Assembly (NCBI GenBank): GCA_946498245.1
Contig: CAMMNN010000006.1
Span: 40,247-104,246 of the forward strand
DNA: 64,000 nt
From: an uncultured Clostridium sp.
Lineage (GTDB): Bacteria; Bacillota; Clostridia; Lachnospirales; Lachnospiraceae
Direction of reading: 5' to 3'
Notes under the pieces: generated by a model
The model's input: the letters and a program-made list of their open reading frames with translations, nothing else
Databases searched by the model: none
What the model was told of the DNA's origin: nothing
Program-made: the position numbers and the translations under genes
Shown here: positions 17,348 to 24,375 of the stretch, piece by piece
Layout of the letters: each line of letters begins with the position of its first letter
Position numbering within the stretch: position 1 is the first letter of the stretch

Positions 17348-18346
17348 ATGGATAAAGTAAAAATAACTGACATTGCAAAAAAAGGCGGAGTTTCTCTCAC
17401 AACGGTTTCCCGTTATTTTAATCACCCTGAGCTTTTATCCGAAGCAACGAAAGAAAAAATCGGAGAAATTATTAAAGAATTAAATTATAACCAGAATTGT
17501 CTGGCCCGTATGCTGGTTACCGGCCAGTCTACTTTGGTGGGCGTTATTTTCCCCCATCTGCATCTGAGCTTTTATACGGAATTATTAAACCAATTGATTG
17601 AGTACGGCCAAAAATGCGGCTACCATTTTATTGTTTATACTTCCCGCAGCAGCCGGGAAGAGGAACTGCAATTAATTAACAGCCTTCTGTCCTACCAAAT
17701 CAAAGGGTTGATTCTTCTCAGCCACGTTCTACCACCGGAAGACATTGAAGCTTTGCCGATTCCTACCATTTCTGTGGAGCGGGTAGGCGGCAATTTTAAA
17801 CAGATTAACAATGACAACTTTACAGGAGGAAAGCTGGCAGGAACTCTTCTTATCCGGAATAACTGTGACGTTTTTCTCCATATCAATAACGATTACCAGG
17901 AGGAATGGCCGTCTTTTAAACGGATTCTCGGTTTTGAGCTGGCTGTCCGTGGCCTTCCCTATGAAATGCACATTGAAAAAGCTTTCACTGACCCCTACTC
18001 CCCGGAAGCTGCCGCGTCCATGGAACTTTTGATTCAAAAAATAATGAAAAAATATAGCAGAAAAAAAATCGGAGTTTTCTGTTCCAACGACGATATTGCT
18101 AACCTATTTGAGCGACAGTGTATTAAAGAGGGCATCTCCATACCGCAGAATATCGAACTCATCGGGTACGACAACTCCCCTGTTTCCGGATACGCGGTTT
18201 ACCCTATTACTTCCATTGACCAAAATATCCCCTTAATGGCTAAAATTGCCATTGATTCTTTAGAAAACTATATTCCCTATGAAAGCATGGTTCCTGCAGT
18301 GCTGGTAGAAAAAGAAACCACCTCCCGCAGCCAGACTTCCCGATAA
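17348..18346 (+). CDS. LacI-family transcriptional regulator
   Basis: The 332-residue regulator has an N-terminal helix-turn-helix (ITDIAKKGGVSLTTVSRYF at about 5-23) with the hinge region after it, then a periplasmic-binding-like sugar sensor domain. It is divergent from the GH172-ABC-sulfatase operon, with 304 bases between the two starts, and a matching CG-centred operator sits over that operon's -35 box. GGGGG five to six bases upstream of the ATG serves as ribosome site. It probably represses the glycan operon until an imported sugar is present. Confidence 0.92.
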   Translation: MDKVKITDIAKKGGVSLTTVSRYFNHPELLSEATKEKIGEIIKELNYNQNCLARMLVTGQSTLVGVIFPHLHLSFYTELLNQLIEYGQKCGYHFIVYTSRSSREEELQLINSLLSYQIKGLILLSHVLPPEDIEALPIPTISVERVGGNFKQINNDNFTGGKLAGTLLIRNNCDVFLHINNDYQEEWPSFKRILGFELAVRGLPYEMHIEKAFTDPYSPEAAASMELLIQKIMKKYSRKKIGVFCSNDDIANLFERQCIKEGISIPQNIELIGYDNSPVSGYAVYPITSIDQNIPLMAKIAIDSLENYIPYESMVPAVLVEKETTSRSQTSR

Positions 18347-18400
18347 AAAAAGAGCATCTTTGTTTGCAATAGGCCGTATAAGCGGTATTTTTCCTATTTA

Positions 18401-18466
18401 AAAAGGATCCTTCTCCCACAGCAGTTTTTAACTGTTTTCAGGAGAAGAATCCTTTTTTCTTTTTAA
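18401..18466 (+). terminator. Bidirectional terminator between lacI-type gene and TOPRIM-like gene
   Basis: AAAAGGATCCTTCTCC (18401-18416) pairs with GGAGAAGAATCCTTTT (18441-18456) with one mismatch and is followed by a T-rich run on the plus strand. It separates the convergent regulator and TOPRIM-like gene. Confidence 0.8.
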
Positions 18467-18489
18467 AACCCTTTCTGCTCTGACATAAA

Positions 18490-19164
18490 TCACAGTTCTT
18501 CCAAAAAGTCTTTGAAATATCCAAAGGAATGAATATGGCCGGTTTCTCTAAGCCTTGCGTCCATTCCCCGGATATAGTCCTCTGTGGTTACGTCTTTTAC
18601 CTGTCTTACGGAATAGGTTCTTCCGCTTTCGTTTAACATCTTTTTTAAGTACTGTTTGGCATAGCTGCCAATGGTGATTTTATCGTCAGGCGGCTCCATC
18701 TTTTCAGGATCATTTTGGGATACGTCGTAATGTTTGGAATAGGGAAGGAAGTCCTGGCCTGCTATTTTGGGATATGCCTCCCGGTTTCCTAAAAACCAGG
18801 ATTCTATGCACATGGTCTGCAGGATCACTGTAAAATCAATCCCCAGCCCGCCTCTTTTCATTAATTCCTGGGTTATCCGAAAATGTGTGCTTTCCTCATT
18901 TCCGTAATAATCCGTATCGAGACAGACTACCAGGCGATCTATGTTTTGCGGGTGAGTTTCGTTAAACTCCTGAATGTCCTGAATAGAAGGCCCGATTTTA
19001 TCGTACAGACTGGGAATCCCCATGCCGCTGAACATATAGTAGGAGTTTTCCCCTATGTCTTCCAGACTTTTCGCCCTTCGGTACTGGGGCCGGTAAATAG
19101 AAATCAGTTTGGGGTAAATCTTCATTTCCGCAGATTTTCCCTCAACCAGCATATAAAAATTCAT
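18490..19164 (-). CDS. TOPRIM-like/DUF4276-like protein, partner of AAA ATPase
   Basis: The 224-residue protein starts at the ATG at 19164, with GGGGTGG seven bases upstream; a TTG at 19188 overlapping the ATPase stop is the alternative. The N-terminal strand-loop LVEGKSAE with Glu8, and the later VVCLDTDYYG with D83 and D85, match the E...DxD layout of TOPRIM-type metal nucleases and of DUF4276/DUF4435 proteins. The ATPase gene is directly upstream (stop and start 20 bases apart). ATPase-TOPRIM pairs include OLD-like and PARIS-type phage-defence systems. The assignment rests on motif spacing only; the family could be a different one. Confidence 0.55.
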   Translation of the reverse strand: MNFYMLVEGKSAEMKIYPKLISIYRPQYRRAKSLEDIGENSYYMFSGMGIPSLYDKIGPSIQDIQEFNETHPQNIDRLVVCLDTDYYGNEESTHFRITQELMKRGGLGIDFTVILQTMCIESWFLGNREAYPKIAGQDFLPYSKHYDVSQNDPEKMEPPDDKITIGSYAKQYLKKMLNESGRTYSVRQVKDVTTEDYIRGMDARLRETGHIHSFGYFKDFLEEL

Positions 19165-19184
19165 CTTTTGTCCACCCCTGTTTC

Positions 19185-20324
19185 TCAATTCTGCAGGCGG
19201 TTCACAAGCTGCAGATAGGCGTCATGCCGCGACTTTCCTAAAGACATTTCCTGGGCGTTTGCAGCCCTTATCTTCTGATTTTCCCGCTGTATGATAACCC
19301 AATTATCCATGGGAATGGCATTGATAATGTAGGGGTGGTGGCTGGTAGCTAAAACCTGAACGTCCGGTCGTGTATTCATAATAAAATCGCTGACATCCTC
19401 AATGCAGTTTACACCCAGGCCGTCTTCTAATTCGTCTATGAGAACTACGGAATCTTTTGGCAGCATTTTAAAATAGAGCAGGCTCCACAGGGTTTTTAAC
19501 ATTCCTGAGGAAATATGTTTCTGGGTAATCCAGAAGTCCTTTACTTTTATGGCGATCCCGTATTCGTCAAAATTGTTGCTTCGATAGGAAATATCCTCTA
19601 CTTCTGGGAAAATTTCCTGATATACCTCCAAAATATCTTCGGTAATCTTTTGAAACTCCGCTGGATCCACTGTTTTTAATATTCCGTACACAGAGAAAGG
19701 ATCATAAAAAATGGGCATATTTTCCATTCGACTTGCATAGCTATAATCTGAAAAATTTTTGCAGCGTTCCTTATATAAACTTCCAGAAACCAGTTCATTT
19801 GATTCTGTTTCAAATTGCCAAAAGAGTATTTTGAAAAAATCAAAATAAATTGAAATAATTTGTCTTTCACTTCGGTATTGAGAAATTAAGCTTTCATTCT
19901 CTTTGGGTTGGGGAACGGAATCGTATCCCAAAACCTTTACGGAATTTTCACCTCGAAAGAGAATCCTTTCTCCGTCAACTTCCAAAAATTCTTTGGTAAT
20001 AGCAAAATTTTCTTCTGCTGTCTGGATTCTATTCCAGGGACGATATTCTACGCAGACTTTCCAGCGACATTCCTTCTGAATATTATCTCCCTCTTCCAGT
20101 CCCAATGGATTTCCCACTGTAAATTCCAGAGTCAGTTCAAAGGAAGATTCGATCCTTTTGAGTCTTCCAATGGCCAGACGACCGGCATCGTAAATGGCAC
20201 GCAGAATCCGTGTTTTTCCGGCTCCGGAATTTCCCACCAGCAGATTGGTTCCCTCCTGAAAAGCCACATTGTCAATCTCCAAACCGCTGGTCAAATCTTT
20301 ATAGCTAATGTTACGAATAAACAC
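19185..20324 (-). CDS. AAA (AAA_15/AAA_21-type) ATP-binding protein
   Basis: The 379-residue protein starts with GTG at 20324, with GGGAGG eight bases upstream. It has a Walker A GNSGAGKT at about 31-38, an ABC-like signature HISSGML, a Walker B VVLIDELEDGLG and a switch His in ATSHHPYIINAI, which is the ABC/SMC-type arrangement of OLD-family ATPases. There is no fused nuclease domain; the downstream TOPRIM-like protein could supply it. The middle of the gene is noticeably AT-rich, suggesting acquisition. It lies immediately beyond a repeat-rich gap that ends the spoVA locus. A phage-defence role is inferred. Confidence 0.75.
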   Translation of the reverse strand: MFIRNISYKDLTSGLEIDNVAFQEGTNLLVGNSGAGKTRILRAIYDAGRLAIGRLKRIESSFELTLEFTVGNPLGLEEGDNIQKECRWKVCVEYRPWNRIQTAEENFAITKEFLEVDGERILFRGENSVKVLGYDSVPQPKENESLISQYRSERQIISIYFDFFKILFWQFETESNELVSGSLYKERCKNFSDYSYASRMENMPIFYDPFSVYGILKTVDPAEFQKITEDILEVYQEIFPEVEDISYRSNNFDEYGIAIKVKDFWITQKHISSGMLKTLWSLLYFKMLPKDSVVLIDELEDGLGVNCIEDVSDFIMNTRPDVQVLATSHHPYIINAIPMDNWVIIQRENQKIRAANAQEMSLGKSRHDAYLQLVNRLQN

Positions 20325-20735
20325 TTCCTCTGCCTCCCTCTGATAGTTTGCGGATTTCTCATCAAGTGCTCATATTATTCCATGTCCGCAGTGCCCACTC
20401 GGAAAACTTCGTTTTCCTCGTTCACGGGCATTCGCCCTATGCGTACAGTAAACGGCAAATCGGTCTGCAAGCAGCCCATTTGCCATTTTCTTGTTCCATA
20501 AGAAACTGCGTTTCTATGGAACAAGAACGCTCCGCGCGGATCGCACTGCGGCGGTGTGGAAGCTGTCGCAGGAGCGACCCGCCGCAGGCGGAGAATCCTG
20601 CAAAGCAGGATTCTTTTTTGTACGCGCACTGCTCATTGCTCTCGCGGATATGCAAAGCATATCCTGATTTTGGAGTTTATTATACCGCAGTCGGCCAAAG
20701 TATACAATGTTTTTCGTAAATTAGCAGAAGGCTTT
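20325..20735. other. Repeat-rich gap between the ATPase gene and spoVAC
   Basis: About 410 bases without a supported gene. It contains repeat copy B (20491-20613), an upstream module with a paired GGAAAACTTCGTTTTCC (near 20401-20417), and a GGATATGC/GCATATCC palindrome (20647-20664). Open frames here read through the repeats and are not credible proteins. No terminator with a clear T-run was found after spoVAC other than the repeat palindromes. Confidence 0.6.
20491..20613 (-). repeat. Palindromic repeat element, copy B (inverted relative to A and C)
   Basis: Read on the minus strand, it has the same order as copy C: GAATCCTGC/GCAGGATTC palindrome, TCCGCCTG, GTCGCTCCTGCGAC, CCGCCGCAGTGC, GCGGAGCG and a final palindrome (TTGTTCCATAGAAACG then AGTTTCTTATGGAACAA). 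Confidence 0.8.
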
Positions 20736-21188
20736 TTACACGATTCCCAGGACTGTTCCGATCCAATAAATCAGCCCCAGAATCCAACTGGCCAGGGTTC
20801 CGTACAGGATTACGGGGCCGGCTATGGTAAAGATTTTTACGCCGATGCCGAATACCTGGCCCTCTGCCTGAAATTCTATGGCCGGGGCTGCTACGGAGTT
20901 GGCAAAACCGGTAATGGGCACCAAGGCCCCGGCTCCTCCGTGTTTGACGATTTTCGGATAGATATTAAGGCCTGTCAGAAGGATGCTCAATCCAATAAGG
21001 CATAGGAGCGTCCAGGCGCTGGCCGACTCTTTTTCCAGGCCCTGCGCTAAAAACAGATTGGTCAGGGCCTGACCGATGCAGCAGATGATCCCTCCGGTTA
21101 CAAAGGCTTTTGCTACATTCAGCCACATATTGTTTACGGGGGTGATTTCTTTTACATAGGCATCATACTCTTTTTTATTTACTTCCAT
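20736..21188 (-). CDS. spoVAC: Stage V sporulation protein AC
   Basis: This 150-residue multi-pass membrane protein is a core part of the SpoVA channel that moves dipicolinic acid across the inner spore membrane and opens at germination. The conserved core VPITGFANSVAAPAIEFQAEG at about 93-113 is easily recognised, with GGIICCIGQALTN in the first helix region. It is the last spoVA gene here: spoVAD and spoVAE, which follow it in Bacillus and many clostridia, are not next to it. Upstream lies a 110-base spacer with 11-base tandem repeats. Confidence 0.93.
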   Translation of the reverse strand: MEVNKKEYDAYVKEITPVNNMWLNVAKAFVTGGIICCIGQALTNLFLAQGLEKESASAWTLLCLIGLSILLTGLNIYPKIVKHGGAGALVPITGFANSVAAPAIEFQAEGQVFGIGVKIFTIAGPVILYGTLASWILGLIYWIGTVLGIV

Positions 21189-21219
21189 CTCGCGTTCCTC
21201 CTGTTCTATTCCTGTTCCC

Positions 21220-21263
21220 TTCTATTCCACTTCTATTCCACTTCTATTCTGCTTTTATTCCGC
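21220..21263. repeat. Four 11-base tandem repeats between spoVAB and spoVAC
   Basis: Two identical TTCTATTCCAC units (21220-21230 and 21231-21241) are followed by two degenerate ones (TTCTATTCTGC, TTTTATTCCGC). They occupy the spacer just upstream of the spoVAC ribosome site and may vary in number between strains. Confidence 0.7.
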
Positions 21264-21298
21264 TTCTCTCCCGGCTGTCTTCTATGTCCAGTTACTTT

Positions 21299-21772
21299 CT
21301 ACCCCTCTCCCATTCCGCTGAGAAAGAAGATCAGGGAGCCAGCTAATTTTCCAAGGCTAATGGAAAGGATCAGGTACTGCAGACCTACTGCCAGACGGAG
21401 CCGCCGGGTAATGACAGGCATGGCCTTCAGCGTTTCCGCCAGGGACATGGCCAGACAACCTACAAAGATCCCCACAAAAAATCCAAAAACAGACAGGGCG
21501 GTCCCGGCGGCCAGACGGCCTGCCTCTGCTCCAAGAAACCGGGCGGTGTTTGCCGCTATAGGGAGGGGAAACTCGTAGAGATCCAAAATATTTCCTAAAA
21601 TCCCCCCTAAAATAATAATGGTTTCATACAGCAGGATATGTCTCTGGGTTCCCGTCTTCCCGATGACTCTGGGAAAGACCCCGATAATGGCCAGAAAGGC
21701 AAAAACCCCGGCAGCTATGATCCCTCCTGCAGACAGGCCGATGATCCACAGGGCCAGTTCTCTAATGAGCAT
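21299..21772 (-). CDS. spoVAB: Stage V sporulation protein AB
   Basis: The roughly 157-residue membrane protein has four to five predicted helices and the SpoVAB features GVFPRVIGKTGTQRHI and FFVGIFVGCLAMSLAE. The ATG at 21772 is used, although a TTG at 21775 has slightly better spacing from AAAGGAG. The start overlaps the end of spoVAA by about 11 bases, so the two are translationally coupled. SpoVAB is needed with the other SpoVA proteins in the developing spore, but its own role is unclear. Confidence 0.9.
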   Translation of the reverse strand: MLIRELALWIIGLSAGGIIAAGVFAFLAIIGVFPRVIGKTGTQRHILLYETIIILGGILGNILDLYEFPLPIAANTARFLGAEAGRLAAGTALSVFGFFVGIFVGCLAMSLAETLKAMPVITRRLRLAVGLQYLILSISLGKLAGSLIFFLSGMGEG

Positions 21773-22394
21773 CAATATCCTGCTCCTTTCTTTCGTCGTT
21801 CTGAATCAGGGTTTTTGTAATATTCTCTTCATAAAGTCTCATTTCCACTTCCAGAGGGGTGGGATCCGAGTTCATTTTCCATTTTGCAAAATGATTGAAG
21901 AATATAATAATTCCAAGGGCCAGACCTATGGAATAGGCCAGTTCCAGAGTGGTAGCCCCTTCTGCCTCCCGCCCCATGACGAGCCGGTAAATCTCCCCGA
22001 AAACCGATGTGACATTAACGTCGTTATTAAAGGTCATAATGGCAAAAGCGGCGCCGCAGAAGCAGACTCCGCAGACGAAAATGGTTTTCGTCCACTGCCA
22101 AAGGAGAACGGGCTTTTTAGGGGGCTGGTAGTCCACGATAAAATCCGTCTCGCCCATGCTGTTAATCTGAAGGCTGGAATCCAGGGCCTGAAGTTTTTCC
22201 AGTACCGGCATTACACTCTGGATATAGCGCTTAGGCTTATCTTTCCGGATTTTCAGTATTTTCAGGGCGCTGCATTTATTCTGCAGTTCCGGGTTGTCAC
22301 AGTAGATGTCCGCCACATCTTTCAGGGTCACATCTTTGTGGTTCACTTCGGTAATCTGCCGGATATTTACATAAACTGTAGGGGAGGAGCTCAT
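21762..22394 (-). CDS. spoVAA: Stage V sporulation protein AA
   Basis: The 210-residue protein has an N-terminal domain (about 1-95) with VYVNIRQI and a C-terminal pair of membrane helices at about 98-120 and 147-166, as in SpoVAA. Its ATG overlaps the stop of a 53-residue membrane ORF by ATGA. It is the first canonical gene of the spoVA set that lies downstream of sigF, the same arrangement as in Bacillus. Confidence 0.9.
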   Translation of the reverse strand: MSSSPTVYVNIRQITEVNHKDVTLKDVADIYCDNPELQNKCSALKILKIRKDKPKRYIQSVMPVLEKLQALDSSLQINSMGETDFIVDYQPPKKPVLLWQWTKTIFVCGVCFCGAAFAIMTFNNDVNVTSVFGEIYRLVMGREAEGATTLELAYSIGLALGIIIFFNHFAKWKMNSDPTPLEVEMRLYEENITKTLIQNDERKEQDIDAH

Positions 22395-22552
22395 ATCAGC
22401 GCCTCGCCTGCCAGGGTACGCAGCACCAAAGTCCCCTGTTCCGCCGCCGTTTTGTCCGGCAGTTCAAACATACAGTACCAGACAATGGCTCCGATCAGGG
22501 CCAGACAAACAATTAAAAATAATACTCCAAAAATATACTTGATGGTATCCAT
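22391..22552 (-). CDS. 53-residue membrane protein coupled to spoVAA
   Basis: A short frame from ATG 22552 encodes one hydrophobic helix (about residues 5-27, IKYIFGVLFLIVCLALIGA) and a short tail ending GEALI. Its stop overlaps the spoVAA start by ATGA, and GGAAAGGTG stands 11 bases upstream of its own start. I do not recognise the family. Position and coupling suggest a small forespore membrane protein or a leader peptide that tunes spoVAA translation. Confidence 0.6.
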   Translation of the reverse strand: MDTIKYIFGVLFLIVCLALIGAIVWYCMFELPDKTAAEQGTLVLRTLAGEALI

Positions 22553-22597
22553 ATTGCAATCACACCTTTCCCAAATCCGGCAGAATACCTCAAAATA

Positions 22598-22613
22598 GCC
22601 GGACTTTTCCGGC
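22598..22613 (-). other. Hairpin between sigF and the spoVA genes
   Basis: GCCGGA and TCCGGC flank a four-base loop, followed on the minus strand by TATTTTG. This may weakly attenuate read-through from spoIIA into spoVA. I could not identify a convincing sigma-G promoter in the 100-base gap. Confidence 0.35.
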
Positions 22614-22652
22614 GCTGCCGTTTAGGAATAGAATACCCTGTATCCTCTGTTT

Positions 22653-23366
22653 TTATAACTGTTCCCTCATCTTTTTTAGGATTCTTTTTTCCAGCCGGGA
22701 AACCTGTACCTGGGAAATATGGAGCACTGCGGCAATCTCCGTCTGGGTCTGATTGTAATAATACCGCCGCAAGATAATCTCCTTTTCCTGGCTGTTTAAG
22801 CCTTCTAAAAGCTTTTCCAGAACCATTCTGTCTAAAAGCTTTTCCTGGCCGTTGCTTTTTTCTTCCAGCTTGTCTAAAAGACAGGTACTGGCGTCTCCCG
22901 CTTCCCCTACAGGCCGGTACAAGGATTCTACTTCCGCTCTGGCTTCCAGGGATGCGGCTACTTCCTCCCTGCTGATTTCCAGTTTTTGGGCGATTTCTTC
23001 CAGTGTCGGTTCCCGGCCCAAAGAATAGGTCATGTCTTCTCTGGCTGCCTGAATTTTTACGCTCATTTCCTTTAAGGACCGGCTGACTTTAATCATGCCG
23101 TCGTCTCTGAGAAAGCGCTTTATTTCTCCTGTGATCATGGGAACCGCGTAGGTGGAAAAACGCACCTCATAAGCGGGATCAAATTTGTCGATAGCCTTCA
23201 GCAAACCGATGCTGCCGATTTGAAACAAATCCTCCAGCTCGCATCCCCTTCCGGAGAAGCGGCGGACAATACTCCAAATCAGACCCATATTTTCTGTAAC
23301 CAGCCTGTCTCTGGCTTCTTTATCCCCTGCGTGTGCCTCCTTTATCAGTTTTATAGTTTCTTCCAT
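22653..23366 (-). CDS. sigF: RNA polymerase sporulation sigma factor F
   Basis: The roughly 237-residue sigma-70 family protein has region 2 (LIWSIVRRFSGRGCELEDLFQIGSIGLLKA split around residue 40-65), region 3 and a C-terminal helix-turn-helix (QTQTEIAAVLHISQVQVSRLE split near 205-225). As the third gene of spoIIA it is the first forespore-specific sigma factor and is held inactive by SpoIIAB. The ATG at 23366 is preferred, five bases after the spoIIAB stop; an ATG at 23384 inside spoIIAB has no ribosome site. Confidence 0.95.
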   Translation of the reverse strand: MEETIKLIKEAHAGDKEARDRLVTENMGLIWSIVRRFSGRGCELEDLFQIGSIGLLKAIDKFDPAYEVRFSTYAVPMITGEIKRFLRDDGMIKVSRSLKEMSVKIQAAREDMTYSLGREPTLEEIAQKLEISREEVAASLEARAEVESLYRPVGEAGDASTCLLDKLEEKSNGQEKLLDRMVLEKLLEGLNSQEKEIILRRYYYNQTQTEIAAVLHISQVQVSRLEKRILKKMREQL

Positions 23367-23370
23367 ATTG

Positions 23371-23787
23371 TCACCCGGCCACATACTTTTTCATGGTTAC
23401 CCTGGTTCCTTTTCCGGGCTGGGTTTCTACCTGAACCTGATCCATAAAGGCTTCCATAAAGGAAAATCCCATTCCGGATCGCTCTCCTGACGGGTCTGAC
23501 GTATACATGGGTTCCATGGCCTGACTGAGATTGGCTATTCCCACTCCCTTGTCGGCTATGGCCACTGTCAGCGTATGTTCTTCAATTGACGCTTCTATGT
23601 ATATCTTTCCCGGTTTATTTTGGTAACCGTGTATGACGGCATTGGTCACCGCCTCTGATACCGCAGTCTTGACGTCGTCGATTTCTTCTAAAGTAGGGTT
23701 TAGCCGGCTCATAAAAACCGCCACCACCACTCTGGCAAACTCCTCATTGGACGATAGGCTGTCCATCTCCAGTTTCATTTCTTCCAT
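23371..23787 (-). CDS. spoIIAB: Anti-sigma F factor and serine kinase
   Basis: This 138-residue GHKL ATPase binds sigma-F and also phosphorylates SpoIIAA. The N-box EAVTNAVIHGYQN, the G1 box VAIADKGVGI and the G2 region GERSGMGFSFME are intact. It begins 12 bases after spoIIAA and ends five bases before sigF, matching the canonical operon. Confidence 0.95.
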   Translation of the reverse strand: MEEMKLEMDSLSSNEEFARVVVAVFMSRLNPTLEEIDDVKTAVSEAVTNAVIHGYQNKPGKIYIEASIEEHTLTVAIADKGVGIANLSQAMEPMYTSDPSGERSGMGFSFMEAFMDQVQVETQPGKGTRVTMKKYVAG

Positions 23788-23799
23788 TCTTTCTCCCTT

Positions 23800-24141
23800 C
23801 TAGCCCACCAGGGCTGCCTCTTTCGTTTCATAGCTGGGAACCAGTTTTGCCACCCCCGCTACTGCCAGGATCCTATGTACCTGGGGGCCTGCGCCGTAAA
23901 GCGTTACCTGGCCGCCGCTTCGTTCCATCTGCTTATACCGGTTCAGCAGTACGCCAATTCCCGAAGAGTCCATAAATTCCGTTCTGGTAAAGTCAAAAAC
24001 AATCCGGGTAATATAGTTTTCCGCCAGAAGTAAATCTGTTTCGTATTTCAGGCTTCTGCAGTTATGGTGATCCAGTTCTTTCGGCAGGTGGATAATGAGA
24101 ACCTGTCCCTTTGCTTCATAGATAAACGGCACTTCCATCAT
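23800..24141 (-). CDS. spoIIAA: Anti-sigma F factor antagonist
   Basis: The 113-residue STAS-domain protein carries the phosphorylation site Ser pair in FMDSSGIGVL at about 57-66. Unphosphorylated SpoIIAA displaces SpoIIAB from sigma-F. The ATG at 24141 is chosen because GGAG lies seven bases upstream; the longer open frame reads back into a repeat element. This is the first gene of spoIIA; the promoter region lies against repeat copy C. Confidence 0.94.
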   Translation of the reverse strand: MMEVPFIYEAKGQVLIIHLPKELDHHNCRSLKYETDLLLAENYITRIVFDFTRTEFMDSSGIGVLLNRYKQMERSGGQVTLYGAGPQVHRILAVAGVAKLVPSYETKEAALVG

Positions 24142-24192
24142 TTGGCCTCTCCTTTCTATTTTGCCCTTTTCAGGCTTTTTTATGTATAAAAA

Positions 24193-24314
24193 GATTCCTG
24201 CAAAGCAGGATTCTCCGCCTGGGTTGGATCGCTCCTGCGACATCTTCTGCACCGCCGCAGTGCAATTGGCGCGGAGCGCTTTTTATTTCATAGAAACGTA
24301 GTTTCATATGAAAT
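24193..24314 (+). repeat. Palindromic repeat element, copy C
   Basis: Complete copy: GATTCCTGC/GCAGGATTC palindrome, TCCGCCTGGGTTGG, ATCGCTCCTGCGACA, CCGCCGCAGTGC, GCGGAGCG and the final palindrome TTTCATAGAAACG / AGTTTCATATGAAA. It lies about 50 bases upstream of spoIIAA, where promoter elements of that operon would be expected. Confidence 0.8.
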
Positions 24315-24349
24315 AAAAAAGACACTGCGAATTTTTCTTTCGTAGTGTC
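24315..24349 (-). terminator. Terminator after the TPR gene
   Basis: GACACTGCGAA pairs with TTCGTAGTGTC and is followed on the minus strand by six T residues, just after the stop of the TPR gene. Confidence 0.8.
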
Positions 24350-24375
24350 TTTTTCTGACTTTTATACAGGATATT

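Noticed and set aside
20375..20629. 84-residue open frame on the minus strand
   Set aside because: It reads straight through repeat copy B and its flanking palindromes; composition follows the repeat, with no ribosome site.
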